A DNA stretch of 64,000 nt, from contig NZ_JOFJ01000011.1 of the NCBI RefSeq assembly GCF_000718255.1, forward strand, positions 96,238-160,237. Reading direction: 5' to 3'. A program made the translations under genes and the position numbers. Under the pieces are notes generated by a model. It was not told the DNA's origin, did not search any database, and saw only the letters and a program-made list of their open reading frames with translations. Below are positions 35,634 to 43,388 of this stretch, in pieces (within the stretch, counting starts at the first letter, position 1; every line of letters begins with the position of its first letter). This DNA is from Spirillospora albida. GTDB lineage: Bacteria; Actinomycetota; Actinomycetes; Streptosporangiales; Streptosporangiaceae.

Positions 35634-36467
35634 CTACGCGCTCCGCTCGCGCAGGACGCGGCGCAGCCGGTCGGGGTGGTCGGTGACGATCCCGTTCACC
35701 CCGTACTTGATGAACCGGGTCATCTCGTCCGGGTCGTTGACCGTCCAGACGATCACCGGGAGGCCGCGCGCGTGCGCCGCCTCCACCAGGCCCGGCGTCG
35801 TCAGCGCGTCCTCCGGGGACAGGGCCGTCGCGCCGATCGACGCGGCCGCCGCGACCGGGTCGTCCGGCGGCAGGCCCGCCAGCCACCGGGTGCCGGGCCC
35901 GAGCGTCCTCCGCTCGATCAGCGCGACCCGGCCGAGGTCGGCGGGCGCCTCCAGCAGCACCCGCCAGTCGAACGCCAGCAGCCGCGACCGCTTCGTCAGG
36001 CCCGCCGCGCGCAGCACGCCCACGACCGCGGAGGTGAACCGGGCGATCTCGCCGTCGGGCCAGCCGGGGTCGGTCTTCAGCTCCACCGACAGGCCCACGC
36101 CGGACGGGCCGAGCAGCGCGCACGCCTCGTCCAGCGTCGGGATCCGGGTGCCCGGCAGCGGGTTCGGCCCGAGGCCCGCCTCGACCGTCCGGACCTGCTC
36201 GAACGTCAGCTCCCGCAGCGGCTTGCCGACGTAGGGGAACGCCGGGTCGCCGGGCCGGACGGGCGCGGTGTCCGCCAGGTTCGCCGGCGACAGCCGCTGG
36301 TCGTGGTTCAGGACGAGCACGCCGTCGGCCGTCCAGCCGACGTCCAGTTCGATCGTGTCGACGCCGAGCGTCAGCGCGTGCGCGAAACCGGGCAGGGTGT
36401 TCTCGGGGGAGAGACCGCGCGCTCCCCGGTGCCCGTGCACCTCGACCGTTCCAGGGGTTGGGGTCAC
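35634..36467 (-). CDS. Glycerophosphodiester phosphodiesterase
   Basis: 277 residues, TIM-barrel GDPD domain. Catalytic motif HGHRGARGLSPENTL with the conserved His, Arg and Glu, then ELDVGWTADGVLVLNHD with metal ligands, and the C-terminal WTVNDPDEM. It cleaves glycerophosphodiesters to glycerol 3-phosphate and an alcohol. No signal peptide, so cytoplasmic. GTG start at 36467 seven bases after a -10 box TAGCGT (leaderless). Convergent with corA, with adjacent stop codons. Confidence 0.93.
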   Translation of the reverse strand: MTPTPGTVEVHGHRGARGLSPENTLPGFAHALTLGVDTIELDVGWTADGVLVLNHDQRLSPANLADTAPVRPGDPAFPYVGKPLRELTFEQVRTVEAGLGPNPLPGTRIPTLDEACALLGPSGVGLSVELKTDPGWPDGEIARFTSAVVGVLRAAGLTKRSRLLAFDWRVLLEAPADLGRVALIERRTLGPGTRWLAGLPPDDPVAAAASIGATALSPEDALTTPGLVEAAHARGLPVIVWTVNDPDEMTRFIKYGVNGIVTDHPDRLRRVLRERSA

Positions 36468-36474
36468 GGCAGGC

Positions 36475-36480
36475 ACGCTA
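36475..36480 (-). promoter_or_regulatory. Candidate -10 box of the GDPD gene (leaderless)
   Basis: TAGCGT on the minus strand, seven bases before the GTG start at 36467. Confidence 0.5.
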
Positions 36481-36514
36481 TCGCGCGGGAACGCTCGTGC
36501 GGGCGCGGGGACGG

Positions 36515-37798
36515 TCAGACGAGCGGACGCAGGGACAGCGTCTGGTCGCGGCCCGGACCCACACCGATCGCGGAGATCCGCGCACCCGACATCTCCTCCA
36601 CCGCCCGGACGTACGCCTGCGCGTTCTTCGGCAGGTCGTCGAACGTCCGCGCGGCCGTGATGTCCTCCCGCCAGCCGTCCAGGTACTCCAGGATCGGCTT
36701 GGCGTGGTGGAACTCGGTCTGCGTCGTGGGCATCTCGTCGACCCGCTCGCCGTCGACCTCGTAGGCGACGCACACCGGGACGCGCTCCAGCCCGGACAGG
36801 ACGTCCAGCTTCGTCAGGAAGTAGTCCGTGATGCCGTTCACCCGCGTCGCGTACCGGGCGATGACGGCGTCGAACCAGCCGCAGCGCCGGTCGCGCCCGG
36901 TCGTGACGCCGTACTCGCCGCCGGTCGTGCGGAGGAACTCGCCCTGCTCGTCCAGCAGCTCCGTCGGGAACGGCCCCGAGCCGACCCGCGTCGTGTACGC
37001 CTTCAGGATGCCGATCACCCGGGTGATCTTGGTGGGGCCGACGCCCGACCCCGCGCACGCGCCGCCCGCCGTCGGGCTGGACGACGTCACGAACGGGTAC
37101 GTGCCGTGGTCGATGTCCAGGAGCGTGCCCTGGGCGCCCTCCAGCAGGACGACCTTGCCGTCGTCCAGGGCGCGGTTGAGCACCAGCTCGGTGTCCGCGA
37201 TGAACGGCTTCAGCCGCTCCCCGTACGCCAGGTACTCCTGGACGATCGGACCGGTGTCGATCCGCCGCCGGTTGTAGACCTTCGTCAGGACCTGGTTCTT
37301 CTCGCGCAGCGACAGGTCGAGCTTCTGCGTCAGGATGTTCGGGTCGAACAGGTCCTGCACCCGGATGCCCATCCGGTTGATCTTGTCGGCGTAGGCCGGG
37401 CCGATGCCGCGTCCCGTCGTGCCGATCCGCGCCTTCCCGAGGTACCGCTCGGTCACCTTGTCGAGCGCCCGGTGGTGGGGCATGATCAGGTGCGCGTTGC
37501 CCGAGATCAGCAGCCGCTCGCAGGTGATGCCGCGGTCGCGCAGGCCGTCGATCTCCTGCAGCAGGACCGCGGGGTCGATCACGACGCCGTTGCCGATCAC
37601 CGGCACCACGTCGGGCGACAGCACCCCCGAGGGCAGCAGGTGCAGCGCGTAGCTCTTGTCGCCGATGACCACGGTGTGCCCGGCGTTGTTGCCGCCCTGG
37701 TAACGGACGACGTAGTCGACGTCTCCGCCGAGCAGGTCCGTGGCCTTGCCCTTGCCCTCATCTCCCCATTGGGCCCCGACAAGAACGATGGCAGGCAT
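36515..37798 (-). CDS. purA: Adenylosuccinate synthetase
   Basis: 427 residues. It makes adenylosuccinate from IMP, aspartate and GTP, the first step to AMP. Signatures: VGAQWGDEGKGKATDLL at the N-terminus, QGGNNAGHTVV, GTTGRGIGPAYADK and TTGRDRRCGWFD. ATG at 37798 with AGGGAAAG upstream. A minus-strand -10 box TAGGAT lies ~75 bases upstream, followed by a hairpin in the leader. Followed downstream by the GDPD gene (48 bases). Confidence 0.96.
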   Translation of the reverse strand: MPAIVLVGAQWGDEGKGKATDLLGGDVDYVVRYQGGNNAGHTVVIGDKSYALHLLPSGVLSPDVVPVIGNGVVIDPAVLLQEIDGLRDRGITCERLLISGNAHLIMPHHRALDKVTERYLGKARIGTTGRGIGPAYADKINRMGIRVQDLFDPNILTQKLDLSLREKNQVLTKVYNRRRIDTGPIVQEYLAYGERLKPFIADTELVLNRALDDGKVVLLEGAQGTLLDIDHGTYPFVTSSSPTAGGACAGSGVGPTKITRVIGILKAYTTRVGSGPFPTELLDEQGEFLRTTGGEYGVTTGRDRRCGWFDAVIARYATRVNGITDYFLTKLDVLSGLERVPVCVAYEVDGERVDEMPTTQTEFHHAKPILEYLDGWREDITAARTFDDLPKNAQAYVRAVEEMSGARISAIGVGPGRDQTLSLRPLV

Positions 37799-37870
37799 GC
37801 CACTTTCCCTTCCCACGACGAAGGCCCCGGTCGCCGCAAGCACGCGCGCGAAGGGGCCTCTTGCGCAGTA

Positions 37871-37876
37871 ATCCTA
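37871..37876 (-). promoter_or_regulatory. Candidate -10 box of purA
   Basis: TAGGAT on the minus strand about 73 bases before the purA ATG, leaving room for a structured leader. No strong -35 box. Confidence 0.45.
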
Positions 37877-37944
37877 GCAGCGCCGTGCTTATTGCAGTGC
37901 CCTCGGCGTCAGGCGCTTGGGCGCCTTCCTTCTACGGGCACTGC

Positions 37945-38041
37945 GTGCGATCGCTGCATCGCTCCGGCTCGCCTGGGGGCTCGCTGCGCGATCAGGTTCT
38001 CGCAAGCTCGAACCCGGCTTCGCTCGCGATCGCGACGGTTC
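37945..38041. repeat. Dispersed ~100-bp repeat, copy B (upstream of purA)
   Basis: Second copy of the element described at 31665-31764, in the same orientation, bounded by GCGATCGC at 37947-37954 and 38026-38033. Differences from copy A cluster in the middle (a 2-4-base length change and about eight substitutions). Confidence 0.75.
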
Positions 38042-38109
38042 CGGCCGGTTGACGGTTGCGGCGATGGTGCGGTCGCTGATCGTGTGCCCTGCGCGTCCGA
38101 TGCCTTCGG

Positions 38110-38520
38110 TCAGCCGCTGAGGACTTCGGCGGCGGTGGGGCTGCTGTCCTTCAGGAAGGCGCGGCAGCGCTCGGCCTCGGCGTCCTCGCCGATGGCGGCG
38201 GCGGCGCGGCCCAGGGCGTGCAGGGCGCGGAGGAAGCCGCGGTTCGGGCCGTGCTCCCAGGGGACCGGGCCCTGGCCCTTCCAGCCGGCGCGGCGCAGCT
38301 GGTCGAGGCCGCGGTGGTAGCCGGTGCGGGCGAACGCGTAGGAGTCGATGACGTCGCCCTTCGCGAAGGCGCGGTCGGCGAGCTCCGCCCAGGCGCCCGG
38401 GTGGTCGGGGTGGCGCGCGGCCACCTCGAACGGGTCGACGCCGCTCTCCAGGGCCTCGCGGGCGGGCACGTTGTCCGGCAGTTCGGTCGGAGGCGGCCCG
38501 CCGAGCAGGTTCTGGCTCAT
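38110..38520 (-). CDS. DUF3151 family protein
   Basis: 136 residues, soluble, no signal peptide. It matches the actinobacterial DUF3151 family (QNLLGGPPPTELP at the start; SYAFARTGYHRGLDQLRRAGWKG; NRGFLRALHALGRAA), which looks like a small TPR-like helical protein. Function unknown. In mycobacteria the family member lies between purA and fba, as here. The ATG at 38520 is chosen over 38529 because a -10 box TACGAT ends 7 bases before it, implying a leaderless transcript; that box contains the other ATG. Confidence 0.88.
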   Translation of the reverse strand: MSQNLLGGPPPTELPDNVPAREALESGVDPFEVAARHPDHPGAWAELADRAFAKGDVIDSYAFARTGYHRGLDQLRRAGWKGQGPVPWEHGPNRGFLRALHALGRAAAAIGEDAEAERCRAFLKDSSPTAAEVLSG

Positions 38521-38527
38521 GCGGGTC

Positions 38528-38533
38528 ATCGTA
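38528..38533 (-). promoter_or_regulatory. Candidate -10 box of the DUF3151 gene (leaderless)
   Basis: TACGAT on the minus strand, seven bases before the ATG at 38520. Confidence 0.5.
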
Positions 38534-38576
38534 GGCAGCGGAGCCGCCGGGCACCACTCCGCCCCTCACCCGCAGG

Positions 38577-39128
38577 TCAGACCGGTATCGGAAGCGGCAG
38601 CCGGAATCGGGCCGCGCCGCCCGCGACGGCGGCGCGGGCGGCCGGCCAGCTCCGGCGGACCGCGTCGAGAGCGCCGCGGTTCTCCAGCACCACATCGGCG
38701 TCGAACTCGTGGATGCCGCGCCGCTCCGCGAGGCCCGCGAGATCGGCGATCAGGACGCTGCCGAGCCCGAGGCGCTGCCACAGGTCGGCGACCAGGACGG
38801 CGATCTCGGCGCGGCCGGGACGGCGCGCGTCCCGGATGTACTCGGCGATACCGATGATCTCACCGCCGAGTAAGGCGACCATGGCCTCGCGGTCCCAGTG
38901 GTCCAGGTGGTCCATGGACCGGACGAAGTGCTCGGGCAGGCAGGGCGTCCCGGAGAAGAACCGCGTGTAGAGGGACGCCTTGGAGAGCCGTCCGGACAGG
39001 CGGCGGAGCCGCTCCCGGTCTCCCGCGCCGTAGGGGCGGATCCGGACGTCCTCGAGGGTGGGCGTCCACGGGACGGATACGGGCGCGGGGATCGTCGCGG
39101 TCAGCGACTCGCCATTGAGTTGCTTCAT
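38577..39128 (-). CDS. GNAT-family N-acetyltransferase
   Basis: 183 residues. GNAT core with IRPYGAGDRERLRRL at the start, EIIGIAEYIRD in the middle strand and LWQRLGLGSVLIADLAGLA, the acetyl-CoA binding motif (Q/RxxGxG/A type). Homologous domains with PYGAGDRE and LYTRFF occur in protein-lysine acetyltransferases of actinobacteria, but the substrate is unknown. The ATG at 39128 lacks a Shine-Dalgarno sequence and sits in the loop of a small inverted repeat (AGTTGC-TTCAT-GCAACT) that could control initiation. Confidence 0.82.
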   Translation of the reverse strand: MKQLNGESLTATIPAPVSVPWTPTLEDVRIRPYGAGDRERLRRLSGRLSKASLYTRFFSGTPCLPEHFVRSMDHLDHWDREAMVALLGGEIIGIAEYIRDARRPGRAEIAVLVADLWQRLGLGSVLIADLAGLAERRGIHEFDADVVLENRGALDAVRRSWPAARAAVAGGAARFRLPLPIPV

Positions 39129-39134
39129 GCAACT
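39118..39134. promoter_or_regulatory. Inverted repeat over the GNAT start codon
   Basis: AGTTGC and GCAACT arms separated by TTCAT, which contains the start codon in antisense. It may be a repressor site (an HxlR regulator gene is adjacent) or an RNA hairpin that hides the start. Confidence 0.4.
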
Positions 39135-39199
39135 TATTGCAGCGCAAGGGATCCCGTCCCTGCAAGGGGTTTCTAGAACGGGATTCGAGAATGGCCGGA

Positions 39200-39661
39200 T
39201 CAGGCCGTGCCGGGCCCCGGACGCGGGTCCACATCGGACGGGCCGAGGCTCGCTCCGCAGGCGTCGCACGTGAACGACGCGGTCAGCGCGCCGGAACAGC
39301 CGCGATGGCCGACGACCAGCGGCGGGCCGTCCGGCGCGTAGTGCCGGTCGCCCCACATCATGAGCGCCATCATCGCGGGCCACAGCTCCACGCCCTTGCG
39401 GGTCAGGCGGTACTCGTGCCGTTCCGGGCGCTCCTGGTACGGGACGCGGCGCATCAGGCCCTCGTCGCAGAGCCGGGCCAGCCGGTCGGTGAGGACGTTC
39501 CTGGCCACGCCCAGGACGTCCTGGAAGTCGTCGAAGCGGCGCACGCCCTCGAACGCGCTGCGGATCACCAGGATCGTCCAGCGGTCGCCCACGACCTCCA
39601 GCGCACGCGCGACCGAGCAGTTCTGCGATGCGTACGTGCGAGGGAGGGCCACAACGCCCAC
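39200..39661 (-). CDS. HxlR-family winged-helix transcriptional regulator
   Basis: 153 residues. HxlR winged helix (CSVARALEVVGDRWTILVIRSAFEGVRRFDDFQ is conserved in pattern; NVLTDRLARLCDEGLMRR is the recognition part) with the redox-type Cys near the N-terminus (NCSVARAL). The C-terminus has an additional short zinc-ribbon-like CDAC motif (FTCDACGASL). Members respond to redox or electrophiles such as aldehydes. It lies directly upstream of the GNAT gene on the same strand and could control it. The start at 39661 is the furthest upstream; an in-frame GTG a few codons later is possible. Confidence 0.88.
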   Translation of the reverse strand: MGVVALPRTYASQNCSVARALEVVGDRWTILVIRSAFEGVRRFDDFQDVLGVARNVLTDRLARLCDEGLMRRVPYQERPERHEYRLTRKGVELWPAMMALMMWGDRHYAPDGPPLVVGHRGCSGALTASFTCDACGASLGPSDVDPRPGPGTA

Positions 39662-39682
39662 GGTATCCAGTCCCGCGAAAAG

Positions 39683-39718
39683 GCGGAGAGCCCGGACGAA
39701 ACGTCCCGGGCTCTCCGC
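39683..39718 (-). terminator. fba intrinsic terminator
   Basis: A 13-bp perfect stem (39683-39695 with 39706-39718) that extends inward to a GGACG/CGTCC stem with one bulge; on the minus strand it is followed by CTTTTC, 8 bases after the fba stop. Confidence 0.85.
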
Positions 39719-39725
39719 GGGAGTG

Positions 39726-40748
39726 CTACTTGATCTTCCTGCCGGCCGACTGGAGGGACTCGGCGGCCTCGACGATGCGGGCGGCCATCGAGGTCTCGGC
39801 GGCCTTGCCCCACGAGCGCGGGTCGTACTGCTTCTTGTTGCCGACCTCGCCGTCGACCTTCAGCACGCCGTCGTAGTTGCGGAACATGTGCTCGGCGACC
39901 GGGCGGGTGAACGCGTACTGGGTGTCGGTGTCGACGTTCATCTTGATGACGCCGTACGACACCGCCTCGCGGATCTCCTCCAGGGACGAGCCGGATCCGC
40001 CGTGGAACACCAGGTCGAACGGCTTTTCCTTGCCGTACTCGGCGCCCACCGCGTCCTGGATCTCCTTCAGGACCTCCGGGCGGAGCTTGACCGAGCCCGG
40101 CTTGTAGACGCCGTGCACGTTCCCGAAGGTGGCCGCGAGGATGTAGCGGCCCTTCTCGCCAACACCGACCGCGCGGGCGGTGGCCAGGGCGTCCTCGGCG
40201 GTCGTGTAGAGCTTCTCGTTGATCTCGTTGGCGACGCCGTCCTCCTCGCCGCCGACGACGCCGATCTCCATCTCCATGATGATCTTCGCCTTGGCGCACT
40301 GCTCCAGCAGCTCGGCGGCGATCTCCAGGTTCTCGCCCAGCTCGACGGCGGAGCCGTCCCACATGTGCGACTGGAACAGCGGCTCCTCGCCGCGCGCCAC
40401 CCGCTCCTGGGAGATCTTGATCAGCGGACGCATGAAGCCGTCCAGCTTGTCCTTCGGGCAGTGGTCGGTGTGCAGGGCGATGTTCACCGGGTACTTCGCC
40501 GCGACCACGCGCGCGTACTCGGCGAGCGCGGTGGAGCCGACCACCATGTCCTTCACCGTGGAGCCGGACAGATACTCGGCGCCGCCCGTGGACACCTGGA
40601 CGATCCCGTCGCTCTCGGCCTCCGCGAATCCGCGCAGCGCGGCGTTCAGCGTCTGGCTGGACGTCACGTTGATGGCGGGGTAGGCGAAGCCCTCCTGCTT
40701 GGCACGGTCGAGCATCTCCGCGTAGATCTCGGGCGTTGCGATGGGCAT
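39726..40748 (-). CDS. fba: Fructose-bisphosphate aldolase, class II
   Basis: 340 residues, zinc-dependent glycolytic and gluconeogenic aldolase. Zinc and catalytic site HTDHCPKD (His93, Asp95, His96), EMEIGVVGGEEDGV, the K+ / phosphate-binding GNVHGVYKPG and FHGGSGSS loops are all present. Class IIA length. AAAGGACG lies upstream of the ATG. Order purA-DUF3151-...-fba-dedA matches mycobacteria. A clear terminator follows. Confidence 0.96.
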   Translation of the reverse strand: MPIATPEIYAEMLDRAKQEGFAYPAINVTSSQTLNAALRGFAEAESDGIVQVSTGGAEYLSGSTVKDMVVGSTALAEYARVVAAKYPVNIALHTDHCPKDKLDGFMRPLIKISQERVARGEEPLFQSHMWDGSAVELGENLEIAAELLEQCAKAKIIMEMEIGVVGGEEDGVANEINEKLYTTAEDALATARAVGVGEKGRYILAATFGNVHGVYKPGSVKLRPEVLKEIQDAVGAEYGKEKPFDLVFHGGSGSSLEEIREAVSYGVIKMNVDTDTQYAFTRPVAEHMFRNYDGVLKVDGEVGNKKQYDPRSWGKAAETSMAARIVEAAESLQSAGRKIK

Positions 40749-40998
40749 GTGTCAGCGTCCTTTCTCACGCAGCGGTGCCGCCGGGCATCGGCCGGGCGGC
40801 TGCACCCCCACGGCCGCGGCCGAGGTCAGGGCACCGGTCGCGCGGCTCCGGGTGAGGCATGCCGTCCACGATCAGTATGGCGTCGCGATGCCCGCCGAGC
40901 ACGCCCGGGGGCAGCCACACCGTCAGTATCTCGAATTCTCCCCGCCCGGCCAGTACGGCGGGCTCCCGCTTATTCCCGAAACGCAGCGGGATGCCGGG

Positions 40999-41004
40999 TA
41001 CGCT
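40999..41004 (+). promoter_or_regulatory. Candidate -10 box of dedA (leaderless)
   Basis: TACGCT six bases before the GTG at 41011, no ribosome-binding site. Confidence 0.5.
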
Positions 41005-41010
41005 CGCGGT

Positions 41011-41751
41011 GTGGATCTCACGTTCATCTCCCTCAGCATCACCGAGTGGCTGCACCCGACCGCATGGCTGCAGCTCTTCGGCACGTTCGCGACGATCGGC
41101 GTCATCGCCATCATCTTCGCGGAGACCGGACTGCTGTTCGGCTGCATCCTGCCGGGCGACTCGCTGCTGTTCACGGCGGGGATCCTCACGGCGGTCTCCA
41201 CCGTCAACGGGCAGGATTTCCAGCCGCTGTCGCTGCCGTGGCTGCTGTTCGGCGGCCCGATCGCGGCGATCGCCGGCGCCCAGCTCGGCCACTGGCTCGG
41301 CGCCCACTACGGGCGCCGGCTCTTCGACCGCCCCGACTCCCGCATCTTCAAGCAGGAGTGGGTGCACAAGGCCGAGCACTACTTCAACCGGTTCGGCCCC
41401 GCGAAGGCCGTCGTCCTGGCCCGCTTCATCCCGATCGTGCGGACGTTCCTCAACCCGCTCGCCGGGATGCTCGGGATGGACACGAAGAAGTTCTTCGTCT
41501 GGAACTGCGTCGGCGCCGTCCTGTGGACCGACTCGCTGTTCCTGCTGGGCCACTTCCTCGGCGCCAAGGTGCCCGACATCGAGCACTACATCCTGCCCGG
41601 CGTGGCCGTAATCCTTGTTCTGTCGGTCATCCCGATCATCCGCGAGGTCATGCGCGGACGGAGCCATGGGAAGCACGCTGCGCACAACGGTACGAACAAG
41701 AATGCCTCTGAAGAGTCACGTCCGTCGCTCAGCGGTGACAGTTATCGCTAA
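41011..41751 (+). CDS. dedA: DedA-family (SNARE-associated/VTT) membrane protein
   Basis: 246 residues with five or six hydrophobic segments and the DedA marks FAETGLLFGCILPGDSLLF, GAQLGHWLGAHYGRRLF and ARFIPIVRTFLNPLAGM (the conserved Arg and Pro residues of the re-entrant loops). DedA proteins are membrane transporters, several now linked to flipping of undecaprenyl phosphate or phospholipids. GTG start at 41011 chosen because a -10 box lies 6 bases upstream and the family N-terminus starts here; longer frames upstream look non-coding. Divergent from fba. Confidence 0.9.
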   Translation: MDLTFISLSITEWLHPTAWLQLFGTFATIGVIAIIFAETGLLFGCILPGDSLLFTAGILTAVSTVNGQDFQPLSLPWLLFGGPIAAIAGAQLGHWLGAHYGRRLFDRPDSRIFKQEWVHKAEHYFNRFGPAKAVVLARFIPIVRTFLNPLAGMLGMDTKKFFVWNCVGAVLWTDSLFLLGHFLGAKVPDIEHYILPGVAVILVLSVIPIIREVMRGRSHGKHAAHNGTNKNASEESRPSLSGDSYR

Positions 41752-41754
41752 CCT
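41749..41754 (+). promoter_or_regulatory. Candidate -10 box of the RodZ-C-like gene (leaderless)
   Basis: TAACCT overlapping the dedA stop codon, six bases before the GTG at 41761. Confidence 0.4.
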
Positions 41755-41760
41755 CCCCAT

Positions 41761-42213
41761 GTGGGACGTCATCGGTCGGACCCTCGTGGTCTCGCGCGCA
41801 TACTGATCGCGGCGCTAGCCGTGGTGCTCGCCTTGGCTCTGCTCGTGGTGGGCGGCATCGCTCTGGTCAACGCGATCTCAGGCGAACCCGACCCGAAGGG
41901 GCCGGTGACCGCCTCGCCGTCCGCTGAGCCGGGCAAGTCCAAAAAGGACTCCGGCACACCGGCGGCGCGGCTGCCACTGAAGATCACCGTGACGGGCGGG
42001 CCCACCACGGTGTTCGTGAAGGTGGCGGGGGGCGGCGGCGAGGTGCTCACCAACGAGACCCTCAAGACCGGCGACACCCGCCAGTACCAGAAGGCCCCCC
42101 TCAACGTGGTGGCCGCCAACGGCGGCTCCCTCGAAGTGGTGATCTACGGCGAGACACAGGCGCAAAAGCCCGACGGGCAGCGCGGCCAGTGGTTCGTCCG
42201 CGCCCGCGACTGA
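41761..42213 (+). CDS. Single-pass membrane protein with RodZ-C (DUF4115)-like domain
   Basis: 150 residues: a short basic N-terminus, one membrane helix (about 12-36), a Pro/Ser/Lys-rich linker (~42-70) and a C-terminal beta domain (LKITVTGGPTTVFVKVAGGG; LKTGDTRQYQKAPLNVVAANG; QWFVRARD) like the extracytoplasmic DUF4115 domain of RodZ. The cytoplasmic HTH domain of true RodZ is absent. Likely a cell-envelope protein; function unknown. The GTG start follows the dedA stop by 9 bases. Confidence 0.75.
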   Translation: MGRHRSDPRGLARILIAALAVVLALALLVVGGIALVNAISGEPDPKGPVTASPSAEPGKSKKDSGTPAARLPLKITVTGGPTTVFVKVAGGGGEVLTNETLKTGDTRQYQKAPLNVVAANGGSLEVVIYGETQAQKPDGQRGQWFVRARD

Positions 42214-42219
42214 CGGCCG

Positions 42220-42756
42220 TCAGCCGAGTGCGAGGTCGCCGACCTCGTAGGGGTGGCGGTACTCCAGGCCCTCCGCGGCGATCCGCTCCGCGGCGCCGCG
42301 CTCGAGGATGGTCGCGACCGCCACCACCTCGGCGCCCGCCTCGCGCAGCGCCTCCACGGCGGTCAGGACCGACCCGCCGGTCGTCGAGGTGTCCTCCACG
42401 GCGAGGACGCGGCGCCCCGCGACGTCCGGGCCCTCGATGCGGCGCTGCAGCCCGTGCGCCTTGCCGGCCTTGCGGACGACGAACGCGTCCAGCCTCCGGC
42501 CCCGCGCGGCCGCCGCGTGCAGCATCGCGGTCGCGACCGGGTCGGCGCCGAGCGTGAGGCCGCCCACCGCCTCGTAGTCGAGGTCGGCGGTCGCGTCCAG
42601 CATCACCCGCCCGACGAGGGGCGCCACCGCCCCGTCCAGCGTCACCCGCCGCAGATCCACGTACCAGGACGCGCGCTTCCCCGACGACAGCACGAAGTCG
42701 CCGTGCACCACGGCCTTATCCTTGATCTGCTTCAGCAGCTCATCACGATCGCTCAC
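42220..42756 (-). CDS. pyrE: Orotate phosphoribosyltransferase
   Basis: 178 residues, type I PRTase of pyrimidine synthesis. VLAVEDTSTTGGSVLTAVEAL is the PRPP-binding motif; SGKRASWYVDLRRVTL and GGLTLGADP are also conserved. It makes OMP from orotate and PRPP. GTG start at 42756, six bases after a -10 box TAGGGT (leaderless). Stop is 6 bases from the convergent RodZ-C-like gene. A pyrE-clpB neighbourhood also occurs in mycobacteria. Confidence 0.95.
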   Translation of the reverse strand: MSDRDELLKQIKDKAVVHGDFVLSSGKRASWYVDLRRVTLDGAVAPLVGRVMLDATADLDYEAVGGLTLGADPVATAMLHAAAARGRRLDAFVVRKAGKAHGLQRRIEGPDVAGRRVLAVEDTSTTGGSVLTAVEALREAGAEVVAVATILERGAAERIAAEGLEYRHPYEVGDLALG

Positions 42757-42762
42757 GGAAGA

Positions 42763-42768
42763 ACCCTA
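42763..42768 (-). promoter_or_regulatory. Candidate -10 box of pyrE (leaderless)
   Basis: TAGGGT on the minus strand, six bases before the GTG at 42756. Confidence 0.5.
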
Positions 42769-42816
42769 TTCACCCCCGGACACGGTTCAGCGGGGGCCAC
42801 CGCCGGGAGGGCAGAC

Positions 42817-43365
42817 ATGACGCCGGGTTCGCTCGTCCTGCTGCACACCGCGGGCGCCGCCGCGTGGGGCGACCTCCCGGGCGAGCTGCGGGCCGCCGGC
42901 CTGACCGTGATCGTCCCGGACGCCGAGGGCTCCGGCCCCCGCTACGTCGCGCGGGCGTCCCTGCTGATCGCGGCGGCGGCGCCGCCGCAACCGCTGGTCC
43001 TCGTCGCGCGGGGCGCCGCCGGGCCGCTGGTGCCCGCCGTGGCGCTCGCCCAGCGTGCCGCGCACCGCGCCGTCGGCGCATACGTGTTCGTGGACGCGGA
43101 CCTGCCCCGGCCCCGCCGCGCCCACGACCACGACCACGCGGAAGAACACTCAGAGGCCCCCACGGGCGCGCACGCCGGAACGCAGACCCCGATCCCTCCG
43201 GATTGGCCCGAGGCGCCCTGCGTCTACCTCCGGACCGCACAGGACCATATGACCGAGGCGGCGCTCAGAGAGGCCCGCCTGCGCGGCTGGACCACGGCCG
43301 AGGCGGCGCCGGCGTCCGGCGCCCCGCTCGCCGAGACCCTCGCTCGGCTGATCGCCGGCCTCTGA
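42817..43365 (+). CDS. Conserved small protein, alpha/beta-hydrolase-like fold, His-rich loop
   Basis: 182 residues. The start (VLLHTAGAAAWGDLPGELRAAGLTVIVPDA) and the central LVLVARGAAGPLVPAVALAQ resemble strands and the nucleophile elbow of alpha/beta hydrolases, but the elbow has Arg-Gly in place of GxSxG, so it is probably not an esterase. Residues ~96-110 hold a His/Asp-rich loop (RAHDHDHAEEHSE) that could bind metal. GGGAGG precedes the ATG. Divergent from pyrE; function unknown. Confidence 0.65.
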   Translation: MTPGSLVLLHTAGAAAWGDLPGELRAAGLTVIVPDAEGSGPRYVARASLLIAAAAPPQPLVLVARGAAGPLVPAVALAQRAAHRAVGAYVFVDADLPRPRRAHDHDHAEEHSEAPTGAHAGTQTPIPPDWPEAPCVYLRTAQDHMTEAALREARLRGWTTAEAAPASGAPLAETLARLIAGL

Positions 43366-43388
43366 CCCGCCGCCCGGCGGCCGGGCGG

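Larger units (their letters stand above)
37799..38109. other. purA upstream region with leader hairpin and repeat copy B
   Basis: 311 bases without a gene. For purA (minus strand) it holds a -10 candidate TAGGAT (37871-37876) and, between that and the start codon, an inverted repeat AGGCCCC / GGGGCCT (37822-37828, 37853-37859) that could fold in the leader RNA. The repeat copy B covers 37945-38041. Confidence 0.55.
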
